Part shown: piece after piece, positions 1 through 6,443 of the stretch
Position numbering within the stretch: position 1 is the stretch's first letter
Layout of the letters: every line of letters begins with the position of its first letter
DNA from: Acidobacteriota bacterium
GTDB taxonomy: Bacteria > Acidobacteriota > Holophagae > Holophagales > Holophagaceae
Assembly: GCA_021778785.1 (NCBI GenBank)
Contig: JAJYBX010000108.1
Location: forward strand, 1-6,749
DNA: 6,749 nucleotides
Reading direction: 5' to 3'
Program-made: the position numbers and the translations under genes
The notes under the pieces: model-generated
The model's input: only the letters and a program-made list of their open reading frames with translations
Told to the model about the DNA's origin: nothing
The model's database searches: none

Positions 1-1
1 G

Positions 2-70
2 CTGCTCTCCTCCCTGAACGATCCCCAGGGCGTCTACGCCCGCCTGCCCTTCGACCTGGACCTGAGGTGA
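2..70 (+). CDS. C-terminal end of an unidentified protein (partial)
   Basis: The second forward frame is open from the window edge to a TGA at 68-70 and gives 22 residues, ending YARLPFDLDLR. The mix of residues is protein-like, and the downstream gene begins seven bases later with its Shine-Dalgarno sequence overlapping this stop, as expected for neighbouring genes in one operon. The fragment is too short to assign to a family, and I do not recognise it. The alternative frame starting at base 1 reads as an Arg/Pro-rich shadow. Confidence 0.6.
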   Translation: MLSSLNDPQGVYARLPFDLDLR

Positions 71-77
71 GGTGACG

Positions 78-383
78 ATGGCGCTCGGCGGACGGCCCAT
101 GGCGGACTGGATCGCCGAGTACGCCCGGAGCCATCAGCATCCGGTGAACCGGGCCTGCCACACCGTGGGTATCCCCACGGTGACCCTGGGGATCCTGCTG
201 CTCCTCCTTTCCCTCATCCTGCCCGGGCTCTGGAAGGCGGGGCTCGGCCTCTTCGTGGCGGGCTGGATCCTCCAGTTCGCCGGCCACGCGGCGGAGGGCA
301 AGCCGCCCGAGTTCTTCAAGGACTGGCGCTTCCTCTTCGTGGGGCTGCGTTGGTGGGCGATGAAGATCCGGGGACGGGCCTAG
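78..383 (+). CDS. Mpo1-like (DUF962) small membrane protein
   Basis: A 101-residue protein resembling the DUF962/Mpo1 family. Yeast Mpo1 is a membrane Fe(II)-dependent dioxygenase in 2-hydroxy fatty acid alpha-oxidation; the bacterial members are mostly uncharacterised. Visible family features are an N-terminal YARSHQHPVNRACH segment (His19, His28) followed by GIPT, two hydrophobic stretches at about residues 33-50 and 54-68, and GHAAEGKPPEFF near residue 69 (His70, Glu73). These His residues are candidate metal ligands by analogy. The ATG at 78 was chosen because AGGTGA at 65-70 sits seven bases upstream. A GTG at 72 and an ATG at 99 (starting MADWIAEY) are alternatives; the latter matches the usual family N-terminus well but lacks a clear ribosome binding site. 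The next gene starts four bases after the stop. The enzymatic role is inferred from the family only. Confidence 0.85.
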   Translation: MALGGRPMADWIAEYARSHQHPVNRACHTVGIPTVTLGILLLLLSLILPGLWKAGLGLFVAGWILQFAGHAAEGKPPEFFKDWRFLFVGLRWWAMKIRGRA

Positions 384-386
384 CCC

Positions 387-1001
387 GTGGAAACCTCCTC
401 CTTCGTCTCCGCCGTCGTGCTGCTGATCCTGGTCACGGACCCCCTGGGCAACATCCCCATGTTCATCGGGCTGCTGCGCCAGGTGGATCCCGCCCGGCGC
501 CAGCGGATCATCGTGCGGGAGGTCCTCTTCGCCTCCGCCATCCTGCTCTTCTTCATGCTCTTCGGCCGCCGGGTGCTGGCGCTCATGCACCTCACGGACA
601 CCTCCATGGGCATCGCCGGGGGCGTGATCCTCTTCCTCATCGCCCTGAAGATGATCTTCCCGCACCCGGAGGGCGCCTCGGGCCACCGGGTGCATGGCGA
701 GCCCTTCCTGGTGCCCCTGGCCATCCCCTTCATCGCCGGGCCCTCGGCCATCGCCACCGTGCTGCTCCTGGTCTCCCGCGAGCCGGGACGGGTCTGGGAG
801 TGGATCGGCGCCCTCGCAGTGGCCATGGCCGTCTCCGCCGTGGTCCTCGGCTTCGCCGAGAAGATCGCGGATTTCCGCGGGGAGCAGGTGACCCTGGCCT
901 TCGAGCGGCTCATGGGCCTCGTCCTCACCGCCATGGCCATCGAGATGCTCCTGGCCGGCATCCAGAAGTTCGTGCTGACCCTGAAGGCGGCGGGAGTCTG
1001 A
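387..1001 (+). CDS. MarC/YhgN (UPF0056) family inner membrane protein
   Basis: A 204-residue, strongly hydrophobic protein of the MarC family, which has about six membrane spans. The name MarC came from a supposed link to multiple antibiotic resistance that was later not supported, and the function remains unknown. Family signatures are DPLGNIPMF at residues 18-26, GIAGGVILFLIALKMIF at 75-91, PLAIPFIAGPSAIAT at 110-124 and ERLMGLVLTAMAIEMLLAGI at 173-192. The PLAIPFIAGP segment resembles the YhgN subgroup. Length is typical. It starts with GTG, three bases after the stop of the DUF962 gene, with only a purine-rich GGGGACGGG upstream, so expression probably relies on coupling to that gene. No ATG start would keep the first membrane span and the DPLGN motif, so GTG is favoured. 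Confidence 0.92.
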   Translation: METSSFVSAVVLLILVTDPLGNIPMFIGLLRQVDPARRQRIIVREVLFASAILLFFMLFGRRVLALMHLTDTSMGIAGGVILFLIALKMIFPHPEGASGHRVHGEPFLVPLAIPFIAGPSAIATVLLLVSREPGRVWEWIGALAVAMAVSAVVLGFAEKIADFRGEQVTLAFERLMGLVLTAMAIEMLLAGIQKFVLTLKAAGV

Positions 1002-1070
1002 CGGGGGCCCCTTCCGCATCCCGGACAACGGGGGCACTCTGGGGGGCATCCCGTCGCCCCGAGGTACCGC

Positions 1071-2333
1071 GTGCTCGACCAGCTGCTGTCCGCGATTCCG
1101 CCCGAGGCCCTGAACCTCGGCCTCGTGCTCTTCCTCTCCTTCCTGATCGGGCTGGAGCGGGAGGAGCTCAAGCGGGGCGGGAAGCGGGTCTTCGGCGGCG
1201 TGCGCACCTTCCCGCTGCTGGGACTGGTGGGCTACGTGGTGTCCCTCCTCTCCGGGGGCAACCTCTTCGGCATGCTCCTGGGCTTCCTGGTGGTGGGCGC
1301 CTTCATGCTGGTGTCCTACCTCCACAAGCTGCAGCAGACCACCGAGGCGGGCATCACCACCGAGCTCTCGGGCCTGCTGGTCTATCTCGTGGGCGCCCTG
1401 GTGTACACGGGCCACTTGTGGTTCGCCTGCACGCTGGTGGTGGTGAGCCTCCTGCTGCTGGAACTGAAGGAGGCCCTGGAGGGGCTCACCCAGCGCATCC
1501 GGCCCGAGGAGGTCGCCGCCTTCACGAAGTTCCTCCTGCTGTCCGCCGTGATCCTGCCGATGGTGCCGAACCGCGACCTGGGCCCCTTCCGGATCAATCC
1601 CTTCAAGACCTGGCTCGTGGTGGTGGCCGTGAGCGGCGTCTCCTACGCGAGCTACGTGCTGCTGAAGGCCTTCAAGGACCGGGGCGGGATCTTCCTCTCG
1701 GCCATCCTGGGCGGCTTCTACTCCAGCACGGTCATCACGGTGGTCCTGGCCAAGCGCGCCGCCGCCGGGCAGCGCCCCCACGAGTACACCGGCGGCATCG
1801 TGGTGGCCTCGGCGGCCATGTACCTCAAGATCCTGGCCCTGGTCTGGATGTTCAACCGCGACCTCGCCCTGGTCCTGGCGCCGTGGTTCCTGATCCTGAC
1901 GGCCGTCTCGGCCCTCGGCGGCTGGTTCGTGTACCGCCTGCACGATCCCGAGGCCACGGACACCCCCGAGGCGGCCCACCCCCACAACCCGCTGGAACTC
2001 CGGGCGGCCTTCTTCTTCGCCGCCGTGTTCGTCGTGATGCTGATCGTCACCCAGCTGGCCATCACCTACCTGGGACGGAACGGGGTGTACTCCGTGGCGG
2101 GATTGATGGGCCTCACGGATGTGACCCCCTTCATCATGGGCATGACGCATGCCGCGGGGGTATCGACCTCCCTCCACCTGGCGGCCTGCAGCATCGCCGT
2201 CAGCGCCGCCAGCAACAACCTCGTGAAGGGCGTCTACGCCTACGGCTTCGCCAAGGGCCGGACGGGGCTCTGGAGCCTGGGGCTGCTGGGTGGCCTGGCC
2301 CTGCTGGGTCTGGTCCCGCTCATCTGGCTTTAG
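1071..2333 (+). CDS. MgtC/SapB-type membrane protein with DUF4010 domain
   Basis: A 420-residue polytopic membrane protein. The N-terminal part (about 16-135) is MgtC-like: a first span with FLIGLEREE near residues 24-32, then GGVRTFPLLGLVGYV at 42-56. The C-terminal part (about 150-420) fits DUF4010: GGFYSSTVITVVLAKRA at 214-230, GLTDVTPFIMGM at 347-358 and SNNLVKGVYAYGFAKG at 381-396, with hydrophobic spans between. MgtC-type proteins are linked to Mg2+ limitation and intramacrophage survival in pathogens, but proteins with this two-part architecture are uncharacterised and no transport substrate can be read from the sequence. The GTG start at 1071 is supported by GAGGT at 1061-1065, five bases upstream. 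The 69-base gap before it shows no convincing promoter. Its stop is one base from the stop of the convergent rimM gene. Confidence 0.92.
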   Translation: MLDQLLSAIPPEALNLGLVLFLSFLIGLEREELKRGGKRVFGGVRTFPLLGLVGYVVSLLSGGNLFGMLLGFLVVGAFMLVSYLHKLQQTTEAGITTELSGLLVYLVGALVYTGHLWFACTLVVVSLLLLELKEALEGLTQRIRPEEVAAFTKFLLLSAVILPMVPNRDLGPFRINPFKTWLVVVAVSGVSYASYVLLKAFKDRGGIFLSAILGGFYSSTVITVVLAKRAAAGQRPHEYTGGIVVASAAMYLKILALVWMFNRDLALVLAPWFLILTAVSALGGWFVYRLHDPEATDTPEAAHPHNPLELRAAFFFAAVFVVMLIVTQLAITYLGRNGVYSVAGLMGLTDVTPFIMGMTHAAGVSTSLHLAACSIAVSAASNNLVKGVYAYGFAKGRTGLWSLGLLGGLALLGLVPLIWL

Positions 2334-2334
2334 C

Positions 2335-2880
2335 TCAGGGCAGGTCCAGATCCAGGAGGCCCGGCGGTGGATCCAGCTCCAGCCTCCGGTTGGGCAAGTC
2401 CAGGGTCCACCAGGCCTTGATGTAGGGCACTTCCCGCTGGCCGGTGCGTCCGGGCCGCAGGTCGCGCAGGATCACCATGTCGTAGCCCATGGGGGTCGGG
2501 TCCAGGCGCAGCACCTCGCCTGCGAGATGCCCACCGATGAACACGTCGCAGCCGATCCAGTCGTGGCGGAAGCTTTCGCCTTCGGGCAGTTCGGCGGCCG
2601 CTTCGGGCATCCAAAGGGCCCAGCCTTTGAGAGGCTCGGCGGCCGTGCGGTCCGGCACGTCCTGGAAGGCCAGGCAGGGACGGTCCTGGTGCCAGCGGAA
2701 GCTGCGCACGGAGATCGGGCGCGCGGGGGGAACCGGGTCCCCGCGTTCCAGATCCAGCTGAGGAGGGGCCAGCACGAGACCGGCCATGGCCTCCAGCCGT
2801 TCGGGCTCATCCATGACGGCGTGGAAGAGGAACTCGCCCTTGAGGCCCTGGACCCGGGCGAGGTGGCCGGCGAGGAGCAT
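2335..2880 (-). CDS. rimM: 16S rRNA processing/maturation factor RimM
   Basis: A 181-residue protein with RimM architecture. RimM binds ribosomal protein S19 and helps mature the 3' domain of the 30S subunit. The N-terminal beta-barrel opens with GHLARVQGLKGEF (residues 5-17), matching the usual G-x-HGLKGE start but with Gln in place of His. The C-terminal PRC-barrel domain begins near residue 104 (RHDWIGCDVF), continues through a GEVLRL strand, and ends with REVPYIKAW (149-157) and RRLELDPPPGLLDL (165-178), the typical tail. The ATG overlaps the stop of khpA by one base (TGATG), with AGGAG just upstream, so the two are probably translationally coupled. The usual downstream trmD is absent. 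The middle (about 60-100) is weakly conserved, but identity is secure from the two ends and the context. Confidence 0.95.
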   Translation of the reverse strand: MLLAGHLARVQGLKGEFLFHAVMDEPERLEAMAGLVLAPPQLDLERGDPVPPARPISVRSFRWHQDRPCLAFQDVPDRTAAEPLKGWALWMPEAAAELPEGESFRHDWIGCDVFIGGHLAGEVLRLDPTPMGYDMVILRDLRPGRTGQREVPYIKAWWTLDLPNRRLELDPPPGLLDLDLP

Positions 2881-3137
2881 CAGTTCTCCTGCGCCTCGTC
2901 CTCGTCGAACAGCTCGAGGTTGACCGACAGGCCGGCCTTGTCGCCGGCGGTCTTGCAGAGGGTGCGCAGCGCGCTGATCATGCGCCCGTGCTTGCCGATG
3001 ATGCGGCCCCGGTCGCCGGGATCGGCATACACCAGCACATCCCGCTTCCGGCCCTCGCCCGTGATCTCCACGCGGAAGGCCTCCGGGTGGTCCAGCAGGG
3101 GGGTGATGACGTCGCCCAGGAAGGCTTCGAGATCCAT
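2880..3137 (-). CDS. khpA: KH-domain RNA-binding protein KhpA
   Basis: An 85-residue single-KH-domain protein (also called YlqC). KhpA is a small RNA chaperone that in Firmicutes pairs with KhpB/EloR and affects cell elongation and sRNA binding; KhpB is not in this window. The KH GxxG loop is seen in GRIIGKHGR at residues 44-52, preceded by the beta strand RKRDVLVYADPGDRG and followed by helix MISALRTLC. The N-terminus MDLEAFLGDVITPLLDHPEAFRV matches the family, where this position usually reads as a helix plus a short strand. The ATG at 3137 was chosen over longer upstream frames because the upstream extension is Arg/Pro/Ser-rich non-coding translation, while GGAG lies five bases before this ATG. 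Length is normal. The gene sits between rpsP and rimM, its usual place in many bacteria. Confidence 0.93.
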   Translation of the reverse strand: MDLEAFLGDVITPLLDHPEAFRVEITGEGRKRDVLVYADPGDRGRIIGKHGRMISALRTLCKTAGDKAGLSVNLELFDEDEAQEN

Positions 3138-3162
3138 GGTCGCTCCAAGCGGAAATACGACA

Positions 3163-3186
3163 AAAGCCGGACCCTGGCCCGGCTTT
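3163..3186 (-). terminator. Candidate intrinsic terminator or attenuator between rpsP and khpA
   Basis: Read on the minus strand, AAAGCCGG, an eight-base loop and CCGGCTTT form a perfect 8-bp stem, and the descending arm runs into four consecutive U residues in the transcript (CTTTTG). It starts 18 bases after the rpsP stop and ends before the khpA ribosome binding site. The U run is short and partly inside the stem, so termination is probably partial. An RNA-processing or stability hairpin is the alternative. Confidence 0.5.
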
Positions 3187-3204
3187 CGCGGAACGGAAAC
3201 CGGT

Positions 3205-3447
3205 CTAGAGGATCTGGTTCTTCTTGAACAGATCGAGGACGGTCTTGGAGGGCTGGGCGCCCTTCTGGAGCCAGCTCTTGGCCTTCTCGGCATCGATGCG
3301 GACCGCTTCGCCGGAACCGGCGATGGGGTTCACGAAGCCCAGCACCTCCACGGCGCGGCCGGTGGGGATGCGGTCGTTCTCGGAGACGACGATGTGGTAG
3401 AAGGGCCGCTTCTTGGCACCATTGCGAGCGAGACGGATGGACAGCAT
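3205..3447 (-). CDS. rpsP: 30S ribosomal protein S16
   Basis: An 80-residue S16 protein, a primary binder of 16S rRNA in the body of the 30S subunit. It has the hallmark N-terminus MLSIRLARNGAKKRPFYHIV, followed by GRAVEVLGFVNP at about residues 31-42 and a C-terminal WLQKGAQPSKTVLDLFKK segment, all typical of the family. The ATG at 3447 is preferred because GGGAG lies five bases upstream; the GTG two codons earlier would touch that ribosome binding site. A sigma-70-like promoter lies just upstream, giving a predicted leader of only about 14 bases, so there is no room for a structured autoregulatory leader. It probably leads a transcript with khpA and rimM. Confidence 0.98.
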   Translation of the reverse strand: MLSIRLARNGAKKRPFYHIVVSENDRIPTGRAVEVLGFVNPIAGSGEAVRIDAEKAKSWLQKGAQPSKTVLDLFKKNQIL

Positions 3448-3467
3448 GGACACTCCCTGAGCGGGTC

Positions 3468-3496
3468 AGTGTAGCGCGGGAATCGGGATATCCCAA
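3468..3496 (-). promoter_or_regulatory. Sigma-70-like promoter of rpsP-khpA-rimM
   Basis: On the minus strand, TTGGGA (3496-3491) and TACACT (3473-3468) are separated by exactly 17 bases; each matches the sigma-70 consensus at 4 of 6 positions. A start about seven bases downstream would give a leader of roughly 14 bases before the rpsP ATG. The palindrome GGGATATCCC (3485-3494) overlaps the -35 element and may be an operator or chance. Confidence 0.6.
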
Positions 3497-3512
3497 GTCG
3501 AAAGTGCAAGGA

Positions 3513-4943
3513 TCACGGGGTGAAGGCGGAAGGGGGGAAGTCGGCCTCCAGGAGGGCCTGGCGCTCCTGGATGTTCCGGTGGAGGGTGGGCCACCGGGGG
3601 TGGGCCCGGACCGCCGCCAGGAAAGGGGCGTTCTCGTACCAGCGGGCGCAGCTGAAGCCCTGCACGAAGGCCCGGGTGGCGCAGTCCACGGCCCGGTTGG
3701 CATCTCCCAGGAGCGCATAGGCCTCGGCTTCCTTGAAGGTCCATTCGCCGTCGGGAATCCGGAGCTGCCCACGCACCTGGTCCACCTGGCGGAGTCCGGC
3801 CAGCCCGTCCCGCACCCTCCCCTCCAGCAGGGCCTGGTAGGCCCGGCACAGATCCTGGAAGGGGATGGGACCGCCCTGGAATCCGCTCCCCTCCTTCATG
3901 AAGGCGAGGGCCCGGTCCCGCTGCCCCTTCAGAAGGGCGAGGTGGCCCTGGTAGAAGAGCAGGCTGGCGTCCAGCCTTGTGGCGCGGGCCCGCTCCAGGT
4001 CCTGCTCGAAGGCCGCGGTGTCGCCCAGGTAGAGGTAGGTGGTCTCCGCGGACCAGGGGGAGGGGTCCGCCAGGGTCCCCAGGATCCGCTGGCGTCGGGC
4101 CAGGGCCCGCTTTGCGCCCTCCAGCAGGCCCGCCGTGCGGCCGGCGTAGGCGAAGCCCAGGTAGAGGTCGGGCACGTCCGGTCGCCGGCGTGCGGCCGGG
4201 ATGAGGGACTGGAGGGCCCGGCGCTGGTCGCCGATGTCCGTGAGCATGAGGGCCCGGAGGTAGGTGGCCCGGGGGTAACCGGGGATGAGTTCCAGGGCGC
4301 GGGCGAAGGCCTGGTCCATGCGGGCGTTGAGGCCGCTGCCTGCCGCCTCCGGATCCACCCACAGGCTCCGGTAGAGGTGGTCACCCAGGGCGGCCCAGGC
4401 GGGGGCGCAGCCGGGTTCCGCTTCCGCCAGCGCCCGGGAGGCCGCCAGGTTCCGCGTGGCCTCCGAATCCTCGGTGATGGACAGGATCCGCAGCAGCTCC
4501 CAGGCGTGGGCGGGGTCCCGGGGGACCAGGGCCTTCCGGCCCGGGAACCGCCGGCTGAAGGGCCAATGGTCCACCCAGCGGGCGAAGGCCTCGGCCGGGA
4601 ACAGGGGGTCGGGATCATCGGAGACCCAGGGCTCCCGCAGCTTCAGCCGTTCCCGGGTCGTCCAGGTCGTGGCGAGGGCCAGCCGATCGCCCTCCCGGCG
4701 CCCCTTGAAGGTCATCAGGAGGGTGCCTTCGGGCAGCCGGTCCAGCTCCGGCCCCGAAGGCACGGAGGGAAGGTGGATGACCGCGGCGCCCGCGAGGACC
4801 TCGAGGTGGTCGGAGAGGAGCGTCTCCAGGCCCTGGTCCAGGGCCGGGTCCGCGGCCTGGGTCGTGGCGGGGATGAGCAGCACCCGCCGGATTCCCGGCC
4901 CCGGGGCCACGCGGATCCAGAACAGCAGCCCCGCCACAGCCAT
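3513..4943 (-). CDS. Membrane-anchored TPR-repeat protein, function unknown
   Basis: A 476-residue protein as called. A hydrophobic segment at the N-terminus (MAVAGLLFWIRV) suggests a signal anchor with the rest outside the cytoplasm. Residues 18-130 form an alpha/beta region beginning RRVLLIPATTQ, reminiscent of FlgO/TolB-N-like domains that often precede TPRs in acidobacterial sensors and kinases; this match is tentative. Residues about 145-460 are helical, Ala/Leu-rich TPR-like repeats (for example 222-255, 300-350 and 405-430). The C-terminal signature GFSCARWYENAPFLAAVRAHPRW (429-451) resembles the terminal motif of such TPR proteins. No catalytic motif is seen. It lies between ffh and rpsP, where many bacteria have no gene. 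The frame stays open upstream of the called ATG and would lengthen the membrane segment (FYLKAGGALAF), with a strong ribosome binding site at 5005-5012 but no ATG, GTG or TTG; the true start may be there. Confidence 0.85.
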   Translation of the reverse strand: MAVAGLLFWIRVAPGPGIRRVLLIPATTQAADPALDQGLETLLSDHLEVLAGAAVIHLPSVPSGPELDRLPEGTLLMTFKGRREGDRLALATTWTTRERLKLREPWVSDDPDPLFPAEAFARWVDHWPFSRRFPGRKALVPRDPAHAWELLRILSITEDSEATRNLAASRALAEAEPGCAPAWAALGDHLYRSLWVDPEAAGSGLNARMDQAFARALELIPGYPRATYLRALMLTDIGDQRRALQSLIPAARRRPDVPDLYLGFAYAGRTAGLLEGAKRALARRQRILGTLADPSPWSAETTYLYLGDTAAFEQDLERARATRLDASLLFYQGHLALLKGQRDRALAFMKEGSGFQGGPIPFQDLCRAYQALLEGRVRDGLAGLRQVDQVRGQLRIPDGEWTFKEAEAYALLGDANRAVDCATRAFVQGFSCARWYENAPFLAAVRAHPRWPTLHRNIQERQALLEADFPPSAFTP

Positions 4944-4997
4944 GAAGGCCAGGGCTCCGCCCGCCTTGAGATAGAAGCCGGACCCTCGTGCTGCGGT

Positions 4998-5012
4998 GAT
5001 CGGATCCTCCCT
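4998..5012 (-). promoter_or_regulatory. Strong Shine-Dalgarno without a canonical start codon
   Basis: On the minus strand AGGGAGGA (5012-5005) is a near-perfect ribosome binding site lying just after the ffh stop. Five bases beyond its GGAGG core is ATC (5000-4998), in frame with the TPR protein. Starting there would give ITAARGSGFYLK before the membrane segment, a good signal-anchor layout. No ATG, GTG or TTG is nearby in any frame. It suggests a rare ATC start or a base error. Confidence 0.4.
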
Positions 5013-5023
5013 GGTGCCGGTGA

Positions 5024-6379
5024 CTAGAAGGGAAGCTTACCCTTCATCGCCCCGGCCATGCGCTGCATGCGGTTCATGAACTTGGGATCGTTCATCTGAC
5101 CCATGAGCTTCTTGGCCTCGACGTACTGCTTGAGGAGCTGGTTGATCTCGCTGACGGGACGGCCGGAACCCGCGGCGACGCGGCGCTTGCGCTTGGCGTC
5201 CAGGAGGTTGTGGTTGGCCCGCTCCCGGGGGGTCATGGAGTTCAGGATGGCCTCCATGTGCTTCAGGCGCTTGTCCGTGGCCACCTGGGCGATCTGGTCC
5301 TTCATCTGGCCCATGCCCGGCAGCATGCCCAGGATCTTGTTCATGGAGCCCAGCTTCTGCACCTGCTGGAACTGCTTGCGCATGTCCTCCAGGGTGAACT
5401 GGTTCTTGGCCAGGCGCTGGGCCATGGCCTCGGTGTCCTTCTCGTCGAGCTTGTCCTTGGCGTGCTCGATCAGGGACAGCACATCGCCCATGCCCAGGAT
5501 GCGCTGGGCCATGCGATCGGGATGGAAGCGCTGGAAGTCCTCCAGCTTCTCGCCCTCGCCCACGAATTTCAGCGGGCAGCCCGTGGCCTGCTTGATGCTG
5601 AAGGCCGCGCCGCCACGGGTGTCGCCGTCCGTTTTGGTGAGCACCACGCCGCTGATGCCCAGCTTCTCGTGGAAGGCCGTGGCGCTGCGGACCGCGTCCT
5701 GGCCCGTCATGGCGTCCGCCACGAAGAGGATCTCGTCGGGCGATACCGTGGCCTTGATGCGGACCAGCTCCTCCATGAGGGCTTCGTCCAGGTGCAGGCG
5801 GCCCGCGGTGTCGAGGATGACCGTGTCCCAGCCCTTCAGCTTCGCCTCGGCCAGGGCGGCTTCGCAGATGCGGACCGGATCCTGCTCGTCCGTGCGGAAG
5901 GAGGGCACGCCGGCGTCCTTCGCCACCACGTGCAGCTGCTCGATGGCGGCGGGCCGATAGACGTCCGCGGGCACCAGCAGGGGGGAGCGGCCCAGCTTCT
6001 TCAGGAACACCGCCAGCTTGCCGCAGGTGGTGGTCTTGCCGGCGCCCTGCAGGCCCACCATCATCACGACCGTCGGCGGCTTGGAGGCGAAGGCGAGGGG
6101 ATGGTCCGGCGCCTCCCCGCCCATGATCTCCACCAGTTCCCGGTGGACGATGTCGATGAAGGCCTGGGCCGGATTGAGGCCCTGCATGACCTCGGCGCCG
6201 AGGGCCTTCTCCTTCACCCGCTGAAGGAAGGTCCGGGCCACGGCCACGTGGACGTCGGCCTCCAGGAGGGCCATGCGGACCTCCCGCAGGACGGCTTCCA
6301 GGTTGGCTTCCGTGAGGCGGGTCTCACCCCGCAGGGCCTTCATGGCCTGGCTGAGCTTCTGGGAAAGGCTGTCGAACAT
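5024..6379 (-). CDS. ffh: Signal recognition particle protein Ffh (SRP54)
   Basis: A 451-residue Ffh, the GTPase of the bacterial signal recognition particle. It binds 4.5S RNA and signal sequences and hands ribosomes to FtsY at the membrane. The N domain spans about 1-90. The G domain shows the P-loop GLQGAGKTT (109-117), the DVYRPAAIEQL segment (139-149), DTAGR (190-194), TKTDG (248-252; most homologues have TKLDG) and DTRGGAA (253-259). The M domain starts near 320, with the methionine-rich GSMNKILGMLPGMGQM (344-359), and RNA-binding helices around GSGRPVSEINQLLKQYVEAKKLMGQM (404-429). Length is normal and the C-terminus is methionine-rich. The ATG at 6379 has GAGG four bases upstream. The gene is first in a minus-strand group leading to the TPR gene and rpsP; the 4.5S RNA gene is not in this window. 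Confidence 0.98.
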   Translation of the reverse strand: MFDSLSQKLSQAMKALRGETRLTEANLEAVLREVRMALLEADVHVAVARTFLQRVKEKALGAEVMQGLNPAQAFIDIVHRELVEIMGGEAPDHPLAFASKPPTVVMMVGLQGAGKTTTCGKLAVFLKKLGRSPLLVPADVYRPAAIEQLHVVAKDAGVPSFRTDEQDPVRICEAALAEAKLKGWDTVILDTAGRLHLDEALMEELVRIKATVSPDEILFVADAMTGQDAVRSATAFHEKLGISGVVLTKTDGDTRGGAAFSIKQATGCPLKFVGEGEKLEDFQRFHPDRMAQRILGMGDVLSLIEHAKDKLDEKDTEAMAQRLAKNQFTLEDMRKQFQQVQKLGSMNKILGMLPGMGQMKDQIAQVATDKRLKHMEAILNSMTPRERANHNLLDAKRKRRVAAGSGRPVSEINQLLKQYVEAKKLMGQMNDPKFMNRMQRMAGAMKGKLPF

Positions 6380-6405
6380 GGAACCTCGGACCGGGCCAAA
6401 CGCCC

Positions 6406-6435
6406 ATTCTACCGGGGGAATCTGGACGGGGTCTG
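6406..6435 (-). promoter_or_regulatory. Possible ffh promoter
   Basis: On the minus strand TAGAAT (6411-6406) matches the -10 consensus at 5 of 6 positions, about 27 bases before the ffh ATG. The best -35 is CAGACC (6435-6430) at 18-base spacing with only 3 matches, so the promoter is plausible but weakly supported. A short GGGC/GCCC inverted repeat (6393-6405) lies just downstream, in the likely leader. Confidence 0.4.
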
Positions 6436-6443
6436 CGGGAAGG

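Noticed and set aside
1002..1070. G/C-run sequence between the MarC and DUF4010 genes as a possible terminator or promoter.
   Set aside because: Only short G and C runs are seen, with no stable stem followed by a T tract and no -10-like element.
350..2425. A 691-codon forward frame spanning the MarC and DUF4010 genes.
   Set aside because: It is Pro/Arg/Gly/His-rich, matches no family and is out of frame with two well-supported membrane proteins; it is a by-product of very high GC content.
3138..3293. N-terminal extension of KhpA upstream of the ATG at 3137.
   Set aside because: The added residues are Arg/Pro/Ser-rich, overlap rpsP in another frame and cover the intergenic hairpin; the ATG at 3137 has a good ribosome binding site and the family N-terminus.
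2290..3474. A 394-codon forward frame antisense to rimM, khpA and rpsP.
   Set aside because: It crosses three well-identified minus-strand genes and their gaps, and has no domain features.
3504..5027. A 507-codon forward frame antisense to the TPR gene.
   Set aside because: Its composition (Gly, Glu, Gln, Val, Pro) is that of the reverse complement of a high-GC gene; no motif or domain is visible.
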